Positions 1 through 11,774 of a stretch of DNA of 27,229 nt are shown one piece after another. Position numbers and translations under genes: made by a program. Source of the stretch: Welwitschia mirabilis (taxonomy: Eukaryota; Gnetophyta; Gnetopsida; Welwitschiales); NCBI GenBank assembly GCA_051453625.1, contig JBOZIK010000001.1:277287596-277314824 (forward strand), written 5' to 3'. The notes beneath the pieces are model-generated. The model was not told where the DNA came from, searched no databases, and worked only from the letters and a program-made list of their open reading frames with translations. The first letter of the stretch is position 1, and every line of letters begins with the position of its first letter.

Positions 1-2600
1 AATAGAAGCAAGTCTTTTAATTCCACTTGTTAAGGATATTTTTACCATAGGTATGAATTAACTACCAATGAGATTGAAGGAGATTTCTACCAACATTTTA
101 AGAAATCTTATGAGCTTTGTATTTGAATTTGAATCTCTTATACTTGATGGTGAGGGGTACATGTTAGCTTTAAAAACTCGTATCTACTTCATTTGATTAG
201 AAACATAGGCCCTTCAATGTGAGGAAAACTTCTTCAAGTACTTGTAGGCCTAGCAAGTTCCAAAGGGGTTAGTTTAAATGTTATTATATTAGTCAAGAGT
301 TTGAGGATTACTATAACACTTATTTAGTTCATTGAAACATCACAAAAGAATGTGTGTAGTATGTCATTAAAGCTACTTTAGTATTTATGCCTCACTTGAG
401 TTAAGAAGTTATAAATGGATCATCTATAATAAGTGGCTGACTAAGTAATTTCATTATCATTACTATCTAATCCTAAAAATAAAGCTATAATAGCTCTAAA
501 TGTATCATATGATGCCATAATAGCAATTATAGGAGCTATCTTACTTTCCATTATTCACTGTTGATGTTTTTGTTTTATGCTATATATATGTAGGAATTCT
601 TTTTTATTATCTGTAGTGTTGTGTTATTAACTATGTATTTAGAAGAGATGTTGATCATAAATCAAGATGCTATCATAACTTATCATGAAGATAGAGAAGT
701 TTTGGAGTAGATGAGCTAACATAGTTAGTGGAGAATTTATGAAACAAGCTAGAAGAGTAAATGATCATATCTCATGAAGGAAAAGGCCAACATCATTTAT
801 TAAAACATTAAAATGTATGTGTATGCAAATGGATTTTCCAAATACTTCTACATTTTTCTTAGCAATCATGATTTTGCTTTTGATGAAATCATTTAGCTAG
901 GTCCTCTGTAATCTAGTTTTTCTAAGGAGTGGTTGAAAAGAGCTATCAATTCCTAACTGTAGAGCATATTATTAATGATCTCAATCATAAAATAAAGCAA
1001 AGAATATAGTATTATAGAAAGAACATTAGGGCCCAATGAGTCTATTAGTCATAGAGCCAAGTGATAGAGTTATTTACCAAACAATATTAATGCACCATTT
1101 GTAATTGTCTACAGAAAATGGGTAAAGAGATTAATGTGATCATATATGGAGGTGGTAAATCCACATTGACTATGAGGCCATGAAGGGGGAGGAGGAACAT
1201 TTTGATTATAAAAGCTACAATAAGAGAGGAAGAAACCATAAAAAGGAGAAAGAGGAGATGATGCCTTGAAGGAATGAATTACTACTCTCAAGAGGATTAG
1301 GGATACTTTAATCTTGTTTTTTTTCCTTCCTCCAAAAAGGGGATGTCCATGGGCACTATGATGACTAAGAATGATAGGAAAGCAACTCATGATTAAGTTC
1401 TAAAATCCAATGTTATTAAAGATCAAATGATTGAAGCACAATATTCTTTGCAAGATAACATATTATGTATTTAGATCTTTGATAGACACTCACTCCACTT
1501 CAATAGAAACCACAAGTGTCGTGAGTTTTGAGAAGCTCTAAGAATGGACACAATCCACTACATTGAGCATCTTATAAAAGAACCCAATCAACAACATTCC
1601 CAGTGGTTTCATATCTCTCATTTGATACTTTATTCATTTGGTCTACTTGTGAAAGAAGCTTGGAATTTTTAAATATTCTTAAAATCCTCTTTCTAATCCA
1701 CAATGTTCATCCCATTTTCTCCTATGGTAAATAATTATAGAATATATCTTAATGTCATGCCAAATTCCTTTAGTTAATGAATGAATTTTTTGACATATAT
1801 TTCCTTCTAAGAACTATAGTTGGTACCATTTCTATAGTGATGCTTAAGACTAGAAAGAATCTGAACTTTAATAAATGTAATGTGGGTAATGTAGTAATGA
1901 TTACAACTAAAAGAAATAGAGGTCATGTTGGAGTTATCCATGTTCAAGATGCTGCTATCCATGCGTTTGTAAAAATATAGGGCAATGTATTTACCATTTA
2001 AAAAGGAATAAAACCTTTGATCATCATGCTACAATGGATTAGTGTATTCATTCTTAAAAAGCACTATGCCGAACATGAGTTATTCAAAGCCATAGATTAA
2101 TTAGAAATCTATATTTGGTAATTCAACTTCAGAAATATTATTTCTCTTTTATCAAAGAGTTAATGATGATTAGTGATACTATTCAATCATCCACATAAAA
2201 CCACTTGTTAAAGTCTATATTATGGGCCATAACTATCATGGCATTTAAGATGGAAGATTAATTTTTCAAAAAGAGTTTGGACCTTATTAATAAGAACACT
2301 AATACTTTCTTTCACACTTTGTCAGCAAAGGAATGGTAATTCAAAGGTTAAAAGTTTTAAATACAATACTTCGTTCATGCTCTATAGTTGCCATTATTTT
2401 AGTTTTCAAAGGTAACTTTCATCCAAGGATTTATTAGCATGATCTTTTCTTATGACCTCTCACTAAACATGTCATTAGTTTATATTATTTAAAATTAGTG
2501 TACATCATCAAATCATGTTGTGTCTAAATAACATATTAAATAATATATAAACATACCAAGTGAAGATCTAGAATTCATAGAAACTAATGGACCACTAGTT
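1..2600. other. AT-rich region without a recognisable gene
   Basis: No reading frame here has a domain I recognise, and stops are frequent in all frames. The longest open stretches are a 67-codon plus-strand frame at 1777-1980 and a 93-codon minus-strand frame at 1109-1390 that lies over purine-rich sequence. Neither has a motif, signal peptide or plausible gene context. The texture resembles old, decayed transposon sequence, but I cannot assign a family. Confidence 0.5.
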
Positions 2601-2621
2601 GATTTACCTTCACATGAAAAA

Positions 2622-2909
2622 ATGGAATTCAAAGATTCGAAGGAAATGGTAAAGACAAAGAAAAATTTAAAGAAGATAAGAAGGATTACACTATTAGTTA
2701 CTTTTGTAATTGCTAATAATATAGAAAAAAGACTGAGAAAACACTACAAACATTGTATCAAAATTAAAAGAGAAATAATATCCTCTAGAATGTACTTTGA
2801 AGAAGACCTATATAGCTATATGATTCATTTCCCCTGCCATGGAGTAAAAACTATGATCACCAACATTTTGAACTCCAAAATGAGATACCAATCCTCCAAT
2901 GTTTCCTAA
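2622..2909 (+). other. Unrecognised 95-codon open frame
   Basis: This is an ATG-to-stop frame of 95 codons. The first 30 residues are rich in lysine (for example KTKKNLKKIRR), and a Cys/His-containing segment (FPCHGVKTMI) follows near residue 70. I do not recognise the product, and no conserved domain is evident. AT-rich sequence with high lysine content often gives such frames by chance. No promoter, neighbouring exon or related copy in the window supports it as a gene. It may be a fragment of a decayed mobile element. Confidence 0.15.
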
Positions 2910-3091
2910 AGAAGAAACATGATTTTCCACTGAAATTCTATAAAACATTCCATCTTTAGCGATTTAGCTATTGCCAAGAAAATGTGAGGTTTATGAAATG
3001 GTTTAAAGTTTTTCATTATCTGTGTTCCACATGGTAATATCTAAATATAACATGTGCTATGATTATTTGATACTATAACCAAGATTCCCTC

Positions 3092-3660
3092 TTATATGAC
3101 TGTTAATGATCTTATTATTATGCCAACATCTAGCATCAGTTTGTAGCTACTCATTTTCATCAAAAAGAGGCTAACTAGCATTATATTAAATTTTACAGTC
3201 AACTCTAATTCACTAAACAAATCAGTAGAACATTTAAGATTGTCATGAGTAGAATGTTTAAGGCTATCCAAGAGGCTTTTAAGTATTAGCTCTTTCATGT
3301 ATTTAAAATAGTAATCATAGTTCTCACTTTATCATTCTAAAGTACTTCTAACCATTGAAGATTATGCTTAAACAAATAGATAGGAATTTCAATTGTATAA
3401 TGAAAAATAATATTAGTAAAGAGAAATTGATCAAGATTAGTAGTAATGCTTCTTCAAAAATTTAGGAAATTCATGGTGTTAAGATAATTCTTGAAAGTTT
3501 TTAGTTTCCTTTGTAATGTATCTAGTACATTAAACAATATCAATGAACTATAAATTTCATACTCAGTTACATTGTTTATTTCTATCAATCCCACAATATC
3601 TTCTACCAATTTGTTTTCCTTCAATGGAGTGATTAGATCTTCAAAAAGGTATTCCCACAA
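3092..3660 (-). other. Two short unrecognised minus-strand frames
   Basis: Two minus-strand frames of 68 codons each (3092-3298 and 3454-3660) lie near each other but in different frames. The second reads as an acidic, helix-prone peptide (FEDLITPLKENKLVEDIVGL). I recognise neither. They could be pieces of one decayed minus-strand coding region broken by a frameshift, or chance frames. Nothing else between 2910 and 4300 suggests a gene. Confidence 0.15.
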
Positions 3661-4528
3661 TAACAGGATTCATAAATACATTTTTTATTATAAGAAATAT
3701 AAGTTTATCATTTTTTAAAAATAATATATTTAATGACTATCTTGATATATATATTTTCAAAGCTAGCAATCTCCTATTGCCTTCTATGACCATCTTTAAC
3801 ATGAGCTTTGCTACTAATAATGTAGCTAAATCTTTTCTTATAGAACAAGGGCATAAGCCTAGATCAATGTGTGATCGTTTTACTTCTTTTGATAATATTT
3901 TTAATTTTCATCCTTAACTAAATAAAATCATTAGTAATTGGATCATGTTAAGAATTCTCTCCTCTCTGTGAATTATACCTATAAATAAAATCATGATTGG
4001 TATTTTTAACTGAATCCTTGTGATGAACAAAAGGATAGTAAGAGCCTCTTAAACATCTAGATCTTATTTCAGATAATTTTTATTCAAATGAAATTTATCT
4101 TTCATTTTTTTATTCCTTCTAATTACACTATGTCTTCATGATAAGACACTTATGTAAAGTCAAGTGAAGAGGCACTCTTGTTCCTACTAATTGATATGCT
4201 TCCCTTAACTCTGTCAAGGAAGAAGGTGCATTACCAAATCTCATGGAAGTTGGATACATCTCATTTTTTCCTCTTTTCTTCTCCTATTTTCAAGGTGTAT
4301 TNNNNNNNNNNNNNNNNNNNNNNAAATTGGTTGGGAAAACATATGAAGGTAAAAAGTAAGTATAAATTTTGTGTTTAAACAAGAAGCAAACATCCTTTAA
4401 AACCTATAACTAGAAATAAATAAACTAAAATGATAAAGAGAAACTTCTTTTATAAACATTTTAAAATGCATCACAGAACATTAAAAATATTTTAACCTTT
4501 TATGCCACTCATTGACTAATATAGCATT

Positions 4529-4801
4529 CTAAATATCAATGCACTTCACTAAAACATTTCTTCCATTAACATCATCTTCTTTGATCTCATCTAGAAATGG
4601 TTCCATTAGTCTATTATTTTCTCTAGAAGAAGTTTTGACCACTAAAACCTTTACTTGAGAAAACATAATCCACTGAACAATAGTGAAACTAATGTCAATA
4701 ATAGCACCTAGGAATATGAGAATTTCATTGAGGGTCTCTATAAGAAAAGTCCTCATCATTTGCACTCTAGACCATAAATAGAAATGCACAATTTCTTTCA
4801 T
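4529..4801 (-). other. Unrecognised 90-codon minus-strand open frame
   Basis: This uninterrupted minus-strand ATG-to-stop frame has 90 codons in a window where real coding remnants are riddled with stops. It has a hydrophobic middle (ETLNEILIFLGAIIDISFTI, about residues 23-42) that could form a membrane segment. An acidic, charged C-terminal part follows (SSRENNRLMEPFLDEIKEDD). I do not recognise the family. It lies about 220 bp to the left of the CACTA-like end, so it could be captured or internal transposon sequence. It could also be one exon of a gene fragment, or chance. Confidence 0.2.
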
Positions 4802-5018
4802 GGTTTATCAAACTGACTGAAGGAAATTGATTTCTCAATGAAGTTAAAAGTAGCAGTCTTGCAGCATTGTAAATACCTTCATTTTTCAAGATGCGATGTG
4901 TTAGGGCAACCATGATTTGAGGAACAAACATGAAACATGTGAAGTAAAAGACATAAAATCTGTCAAGTAAAATAAATAGATTTTTTTACAAGTAGAAAGT
5001 GCTTTTAACCTATCTTTT

Positions 5019-5283
5019 AAGGAATTTGTTTTCTAAATTTCTTAAAAAAATAAATTATAAAAACTTGGAATTGTTAAAAAAATTATTTATTTTTAAGGCG
5101 TTCATCTTAATAAATGCCTTAAAAGAAATTTAAAAGGAATTTTAAGCATTTGTTTAGAAAAATGCCTTAACAAGGTTTTCATTATCTCTATTTACAACAT
5201 TTATTAAAATAAATGCCTTAAAAATCTATATACTTAAGGAATTTATTAAAATAAATGCCTTAAAAGATATATTTCTATTAGTG
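5019..5283. mobile_element. CACTA-like transposon terminus with palindromic subterminal repeats
   Basis: Five imperfect palindromes of about 26-29 bp lie at 5019-5047, 5095-5124, 5143-5169, 5196-5224 and 5236-5266. They have arms of the AAGGMATTTATT / AATAAATGCCTT type around an AT-rich centre. The array ends directly in ATTTCTATTAGTG (5271-5283). This differs at a few positions from the usual plant CACTA (En/Spm) right end, TTTCTTGTAGTG. Subterminal repeats next to such a terminus are characteristic of CACTA elements, where they bind transposase. I found no partner left end, no 3-bp target duplication and no transposase sequence, so only one end can be supported. An unrelated MITE-like sequence is the alternative. 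Confidence 0.45.
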
Positions 5284-6020
5284 TGGATTTCATGTTTTCT
5301 ACTAGCTATTAAGTCTCTAAGCATAATGTTCACATTTAAATTAGATGTTCCTACCATGATTAGTATACTAAGCAAAGCTACTTAATTTTGCTTTTATATT
5401 GAATTTAATATAGATAAAGAAAAAATAAAATGGTTTGCTTCTATTCTATTATTTTTACAATATTCTTTTGAAAAATTTGATTTTGAAATAATAAAAGTAA
5501 AAAAAACCTTTTTTTTAATTCTTAAAATTCTTTTATTTTTTTCCATGCTTGGGATGTGCAATGAAATTTTTCTCATAGTTAAATAAGCCTTCTATGATTT
5601 TCTCCTCAATCAAGCTCTACTTCCTTTGATATTTCATCTTTTTATCATAATTCATCATGTCCTTACATACTCATAAGAATGCATACATAAACACCATTTT
5701 GATTATCATCTAGATGATATAACTATGTAATTACTTATTCAAAAATAAATTACAAAAATAGAGAAAAACCGATTTGCAAAAAATAGAAATGAAGACTAAT
5801 TATTAACTACTTAGTCATCTAAATGATAGAGATGACAATGTTGATTTTAACTATTAAAAACAGGAAAATCTAATTTGTGAAAAAGAAACTTATAATGTTC
5901 CAAATTTACTATTTGTAAAATAAATGTGTTAAGGCACTCAATTAACATAATTAATAAGTTATAAATGGATGTGACTCAAAGATGTAAAAGTTATCTCCTT
6001 TTACTTATGCTATAAAAGCC
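5284..6020. other. AT-rich spacer, nothing recognised
   Basis: No gene or repeat is recognised here. The only open stretch is a 60-codon lysine-rich minus-strand frame at 5394-5576, over runs of A and T, which is most simply chance. Confidence 0.5.
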
Positions 6021-6291
6021 TATAGAATTAGACAAGGGTTGATATATTAGATGGATGTAACTGATGACAATCTTGGCTGATCCTCAAGGGTCTCAGAAGA
6101 AGGACTCAAGTCATAGTCCACCTCTTTACCTTTGACAACTAGTCCAAGGCTATTAACTAAATGATAAGGAATGTAATATACTATTTCTAATAATAAAGTC
6201 CAATTTTGTCAAATTATTTCTTGTTATTCTTATTGATCCTAACATATTATTTATATGCTCTTTTTTATGAAAAATAGTTTAAAAATAGTAA
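6021..6291 (+). repeat. Left copy of 271-bp direct repeat flanking a 100-N gap
   Basis: This segment reappears at 6392-6662 with about 14 substitutions over 271 bp (about 95% identity by eye) and almost no indels. Most differences are transitions. It begins TATAGAATTAGACAAGGG and ends directly at the gap. It has no coding content that I recognise. The pairing with a placeholder gap suggests two haplotypes, or two copies of one repeat, placed side by side by the scaffolder. Confidence 0.85.
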
Positions 6292-6391
6292 NNNNNNNNN
6301 NNNNNNNNNNNNNNNNNNNNNNNNNNNNNNNNNNNNNNNNNNNNNNNNNNNNNNNNNNNNNNNNNNNNNNNNNNNNNNNNNNNNNNNNNNN

Positions 6392-6662
6392 TATAGCATT
6401 AGATAGGGGTCGATATATTAGATGGATGTCATTGATGACAATCTTGGCTGATCCTCAAGGGTCTTAGAAGGAGGACTTAAGTCATAGTCCACCTCTTTAC
6501 CTTTGACAACTAGTCCAAGGCTATTAACTAAATGATAAGGAATGTAATCTACTATTTCTAATAATAAAGTCCAATTTTGTCAAATTATTTCTTATTATTC
6601 TTATTGATCCTAACATATTATTTATATGCTATTTTTTATGAAAAATAATTTAGAAATAGTAA
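6392..6662 (+). repeat. Right copy of 271-bp direct repeat flanking a 100-N gap
   Basis: This is the partner of 6021-6291. It starts directly at the end of the gap and then continues into unique sequence at about 6663. Confidence 0.85.
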
Positions 6663-7002
6663 AATGGAATATTACATTTTGTATCAAACAAACAATAAGT
6701 AGTGAACTGCTACTACAAGAAAAATAAAAAAGGAACTCAGTTTATAAATAATCAAAGTTTAATATTAAGAGAATAGGCCAAAATAGCAAGTTGTACATAA
6801 AATAGCTATGATGTAAAAGAGAAAACAAGGTGCCAACAAAAAACGATGGTGCATGACACCTTAATCAGTGGATTATGAAATCATTACTAGGGAGGAATAA
6901 AATCCTCCATAGATAACAAAAATGGGTTGTAACCCTTTACACTTGGAATAAGTGGCTTTATGCCATTTGGGATAACCTCCATCCTAGGAGGTTGATGAGG
7001 AA

Positions 7003-7877
7003 TCATCGTAGTACTAATTTCAATAGAAAAAAACCTACTGCATAATCTGCCTTAGTGATGGGATATGGATTCTTGTAGAGCTTTTTGTAAAGCTTACTAT
7101 AAGTCACTAGGATCCTTAATAGATGCTCCTTCAGAAGCTTCTTATTACGGTGTAATACATTAATATCATAAATCATAATTTCCAAACAATCTACACAAGC
7201 CTATATCATCCTCTCGCTCTTGGCTAAGTAAGTAGATAAGATAGCTTAACTCTCTTCCAACATGGCAATCTGGGAAATATCTTTCTATTATCTTCTCTCT
7301 AATAGGTGCATATTTTCCACCTAATTTTCTAGCATCTAGAGTAAATCACTCATGGATTGGTACTCCTCCATCTTATGCTGAGTTATATAGTAAAAACATT
7401 TCATTATATCAATCAAATTATAAAAGTCTCAGAGTAGGATGGGTCATGTACATTGTGGAGGACAATGTAGAGTAAAATAAGTAAAGTGGATACACTTGAA
7501 ATCCCATGGAAAATCTATCACTTTAGAGTTACGATAAGTGTAAACATCATTTAGGTGAGAGAGATGGATAACCTATGTATGCAAGAGGCTAGAGAGAGAT
7601 TCATACATCCCCAATTGATCCATTAGCTTCTTAACCTTAGGATATAGATTCTTCACCACTAATAAAAGCTAATCTATATGGTAAGATAGTTGACCTTGCT
7701 AATTAGCAATAGCTTGTAAAGCTATAGGTAGATGAGAAGAAGGCTCTAGATATTTTCAAGCAACAGGTAAACTCTAACCTAGAGGCTAAAAGTAGGGGAT
7801 TGAGTATAATATATCCCCATGATTCATTAAAACATCAAATTCATTAAGAATCTTCTTCCCTTAAGAATTGAAATGGA
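7003..7877 (-). pseudogene. Decayed minus-strand coding region, family not recognised
   Basis: One minus-strand frame can be followed for about 870 nt, from the gap edge at 7877 to a stop at 7003. Checks at 7770, 7623, 7518, 7371 and 7185 all fall in the same phase. It is interrupted only by scattered single stops, several at positions where TGG or CAA/CAG would be one transition away. Readable pieces include LMDQLGMYESLSSLLHT (around 7620), VIDFPWDF (around 7520), MEEYQSMSDLL (7371) and a helix-rich lysine-containing end (HRNKKLLKEHLLRILVTYSK). The C-terminal third looks like a coiled coil. I do not recognise the family. It may be an antisense or accessory ORF of a retrotransposon, since it points away from the gypsy-like gag at 10.5 kb. 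The frame may continue beyond the gap at 7878-8208. Confidence 0.5.
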
Positions 7878-8208
7878 NNNNNNNNNNNNNNNNNNNNNNN
7901 NNNNNNNNNNNNNNNNNNNNNNNNNNNNNNNNNNNNNNNNNNNNNNNNNNNNNNNNNNNNNNNNNNNNNNNNNNNNNNNNNNNNNNNNNNNNNNNNNNNN
8001 NNNNNNNNNNNNNNNNNNNNNNNNNNNNNNNNNNNNNNNNNNNNNNNNNNNNNNNNNNNNNNNNNNNNNNNNNNNNNNNNNNNNNNNNNNNNNNNNNNNN
8101 NNNNNNNNNNNNNNNNNNNNNNNNNNNNNNNNNNNNNNNNNNNNNNNNNNNNNNNNNNNNNNNNNNNNNNNNNNNNNNNNNNNNNNNNNNNNNNNNNNNN
8201 NNNNNNNN

Positions 8209-9300
8209 GATTTATCCCATTTCTAATAGGAAGAGTTATAAGATCCTAATATCTTACTCATTTGCAAATAATAGTAAATAAAAAAATAATCATAAATACA
8301 CTTATTATTCAAAAATCTGATGTAAGAACCTGTACCTTAGATGAAATAGAAAAAGTATCCTAGGATGTTTCTCCATGATCATATTCCCTAGAACCTTCAT
8401 TTTTTATAGATAAAGAAAGACGAGAATGAAGTAAGGATTAAGTAGGAATTTTATGAATGAGTAAAATAAAAGATGAATTTACATTTTAAGACCTAAGGGG
8501 CTATAATATACCTATATCCATAGAAGAAAAATACAAACCTAACAAGATGTATGCATAAAAACACTTACTCCTATCACTATTTTAATTCAAGAGAGTTAAC
8601 TAAGAAAGAGTGGATGAACAAATAATAAATCATCTTAAGAGATCCCACTAACTAAAAATGGTAATATAAAGTATGAGGTAGTAAAGTTGGCAGTGAATAC
8701 TCCATGTTAGTGAGTATTCATCTCCTACATGCATACAAGATCATCTAATCAATTAGCTATAAAATTAAAAAATTCCTCATTAGAGCCAGAGGTCTTAAGA
8801 GAAATTTAATTGCCTTGGCTCAATCTAAAAACTAACTTGATGCATCCTTTAGAAACCTAGATTAGACCATGATGAAAAGAAAAATATAGAGAATTAAGGA
8901 TGAAAAAAATAGAAAGATAATGAAGATGAAAATAATGGAAATCACATAAGTCTAGAATATTAGAGGATAATATCCATAAGAATCCCTATCTTATAGCTTG
9001 TTATTAGATTTCCATTTTAGTAGACTTAACATTTTTAAAATTTTAAGAAATGTTAGGACAAAGTCTCTGAGACTTATTTTGATTAGGATAATGTTACAAC
9101 TATGAATGTTTAGGAAGAGCTTCTATTTATAACAAATATGGATTACAATACCTACACAAAAATATATAAAAATTACAAACGAACAATATAGAGGTTCCAT
9201 GCAAAGGAATAGTAGAAAAAAGAGGGAAAGAAAAGCTATTAAGTGATTATGTCCTACGAGACAAATGAGGTGAAAATGAGGGGTTTATGAGGTATTTATA
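8209..9300. other. AT-rich spacer upstream of the decayed minus-strand frame
   Basis: No gene is recognised. A short minus-strand stretch at 8209-8330 may extend the decayed frame at 7003-7877, but the intervening gap prevents proof. The sequence becomes purine-rich around 8860-8960. A short inverted repeat, AGGGTTAAGTAAACCCT, lies near 9310. Confidence 0.4.
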
Positions 9301-9462
9301 ATAGTGGACCTAGGGTTAAGTAAACCCTATAAGTAAAGTTAACCATGATCAGCTAAACCATAATTAACTATATTCAAGTCAAAGTTAATTACAATTGAAT
9401 TAGGATTAACTCTAGTTAGGAGACAACACTACTCTATGATAATTGTACATTCCTAAGAACCA

Positions 9463-10370
9463 ACATTACACTCTAGGTGTCTCATGTTTTACTTGAGTGC
9501 CTAACATTACACTTAGATATCCAATATCATACTTGAGTTCCTGACATCACACTTATTCCCCCAATTGTCTTTAATAGGTCTTGCTCGAAGTTGATATCAA
9601 CTGCCCTCTTTTAGCTATTTCATAACAAGATCTTGATGTTATAATTTAATTTTTGACATCATACTTAGGTGTCCAATGTCAAATTTAGATGCTTGACATC
9701 ATACTTGTCCCCATAAGCTCCTAGAACCTCCTAAAAATTATTCATTTTCCTCTTACATGCCTATTCAAGAAGGCTTCAATGTTTCACTCAACTACTTAAC
9801 ATTGCACTCAAGTATCTGACATCACACTCAGGTGTCGAACATTATACTTGAGTGTCTGACATTAAAATTGAGGCCACAATAGTCTTATGCCTTTTGAAAG
9901 GCCTTAGTAGTTTGTGTTTTAGTACAACATGGTCCTCAAAGAATAGGATGATATTGCACATGGCCATATGATGTTACACTTAAGAGCTTGATGTCAACTA
10001 AAATATCTGATTCCATACTTACCTCTACAAGCATCAGGAGTCACTTCTTCATTCTTAGCATCCCATGTAGTGCTTTGAGGTGCTTATAATGATAATCTTT
10101 GATGTTGCACTTGGGTGTCCAACATCACACTTGAATGTCTAACATTGTTATTGAATGCCCAACATTGCACTTACTTTTATAAGACTCTGATACATCCTAT
10201 TTGTCCCTGGTACAAGCCACCACACCATGCTTAATTCATAATAAAGCTCCGTAGTCTCATCAGGGTATTTGATGTTACACCTATCTATTTGATGTTACAC
10301 CTAAATAGCTAACATTACACTTTAATCATCATACCTATGTATCATTCAACATTACACTTGGAATACCTGG
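9463..10370 (+). repeat. 20-bp palindromic minisatellite in ~152-bp higher-order repeats
   Basis: Degenerate 20-bp units of the form ACATYACACTTGAGTGTCCA are repeated in six clusters. In the clearest cluster, units start at 9779, 9799, 9819, 9839 and 9859; another runs 10102, 10122, 10142, 10162. Each unit centres on a spaced palindrome, CACTTGAGTG. Most clusters end in a unit in which the second half is replaced by a CCCC-CATAAGCTC-like tail. These end units start at 9544, 9696, 9859, 10010, 10162 and 10350, giving a higher-order period of about 152 bp for most intervals. The array lies just upstream of the gypsy-like gag at 10.5 kb, so it may be the promoter half of that element's LTR. That link is inference, because no second LTR was found. 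Confidence 0.7.
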
Positions 10371-10514
10371 TAATACATCCCCTTGATAGTTACCTCAAAA
10401 TGTGATCCACAACATCAAGGGTTATTATGGCAACTGTAAGCGGCTCTTCTAACTGTCTTTCAAACCATTATTTAGTTACAAATATGTAACTCTTATAGAA
10501 ACACTATACAAAAA

Positions 10515-11640
10515 GGGAGATAATGCCACTAGAAGATTAGGAAATACTCATAGAAGAAGAATAACCAAGGAGAGATGTATGAGTTTAGGATAATGTCGAA
10601 CAAACTAGTGCATTATGGAATACAAAGTTAATAGACAAATGGATGAAATACAAATCTAACTTGATCATATTTTCTCTCAAAACAAAATTTTAGCTAGTAG
10701 AATTAATAATCTCCTTTCTTATTTAGAATATAGAACTATGAAACAAAACCTAACAGCATTCAAAGAGTAACCCTCTACATCAAGAAAAAATATTATAATA
10801 GGTGTAGTTGACTTACAAAACATCTAAATCAGACTACTAAACATAGAGGTCAACTTTCAAGCCTTTTTGTATAATTAAGAAAATCACTCCAACATAGAAC
10901 AATGGGAAGGAGAGGAGATTGCCAAAATGATATTCTTGAAAACATACAATGGTAAAGTAGGAAAAAGTGAAGAAGCCATCTCTTAGATTTAGAAAAAAAA
11001 AATTTACTTTAACATTTGAAATGTTTTACTATAATAATGATGTGCATACGCCACTGCATTTCTTATAGAAAATGCATAAGAATGGTGGACAAGATACTAA
11101 TAGAAACATCCTTAGTGAATGTCATGGAATATCATTATAGAGAAATTCGAAAAGAAATTCATTTTACAAAACTTCATAGAAGACAAAATAGTGGAATTCC
11201 AATGCCCCACTTGGGAAAACACTCACTAGAAAACATTAGTCTAAATTTTATTACCTTGTAAAATACCAAATGCACTTNNNNNNNNNNNNNNNNNNNNNNN
11301 NNNNNNNNNNNNNNNNNNNNNNNNNNNNNNNNNNNNNNNNNNNNNNNNNNNNNNNNNNNNNNNNNNNNNNNNNNNNNATGGAGAAGTAGTTAATTAATAG
11401 TTTCATTAGGACTCTACTACCAAAAGTTAGAAGCATCTTATACACCTTGGAGATAAAATCCACTAAATATTCTTATCACAAAATAAGACATTATCTTTAA
11501 GAGAAATAAAATTGATGGAATAATCCCCATCACCTGCAAGTTGAAAGACATAACATGCCTAGCACACCACATATAGAATGAATCTTAGTTGTTATGAATA
11601 CCACAAGAAGGATCACATTACCAGAACTACCCATTTAAAG
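10515..11640 (+). pseudogene. Ty3/gypsy gag remnant, copy A
   Basis: Gag would form the particle shell that packages the element's RNA. Seen here: a stretch reading LKTYNGKVGKSEEAIS (about 10930-10980), typical of the start of the plant gypsy gag core; a later EWW pair near 11075; and EKKFILQNFIEDKIVEFQCP at 11149-11208, part of the family's C-terminal gag core. A zinc-knuckle remnant, CYEYHKKDHITRTT, lies at 11590-11631, with tyrosine and threonine where the second and last cysteines are expected. Many stops and frameshifts break the frame, and a 100-N gap removes part of it. No start codon can be chosen with confidence. It is non-functional; assignment to gypsy rather than copia rests on the protease and RT that follow. 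Confidence 0.6.
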
Positions 11641-11774
11641 TTCAAGCACTAATTTTGCCTTAGCATAATTGGCCTCAAGCCTTATAGAATCCAGCCACAT
11701 AACCCAAAAGGGTGTATTTAATCATTCAAATATGTGTAATTCATAACTAGTACTCCATCTTACAATTATATAGT

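Noticed and set aside
1109-1390. 93-codon minus-strand frame as a gene
   Set aside because: It lies over purine-rich repeats on the other strand, giving a Phe/Ser/Leu/Pro-rich peptide with no recognisable domain.
4547-4560. Left CACTA end (CACTAAAACATTTC)
   Set aside because: It lacks adjacent subterminal repeats, does not mirror the right end beyond CACTA, and no 3-bp target duplication matches.
7868-8281. Open frames running through N runs (also at 18828-19101, 21288-21518, 21998-22360, 24119-24322 and 24885-25335)
   Set aside because: They are open only because N was not read as stop. The visible residues have no domain of their own, or belong to real domains in another frame.
9293-9304. 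TATTTATAATAG as a promoter TATA box
   Set aside because: Such strings are common by chance in this AT-rich sequence, and no LTR boundary or transcript start supports it.
9306-9332. Telomere-like repeat (AGGGTTA…TAAACCCT)
   Set aside because: There is only a single small inverted repeat, not an array of TTTAGGG units.
9463-10370. CRISPR-like array
   Set aside because: The units are contiguous 20-bp degenerate repeats without unique spacers, in plant DNA.
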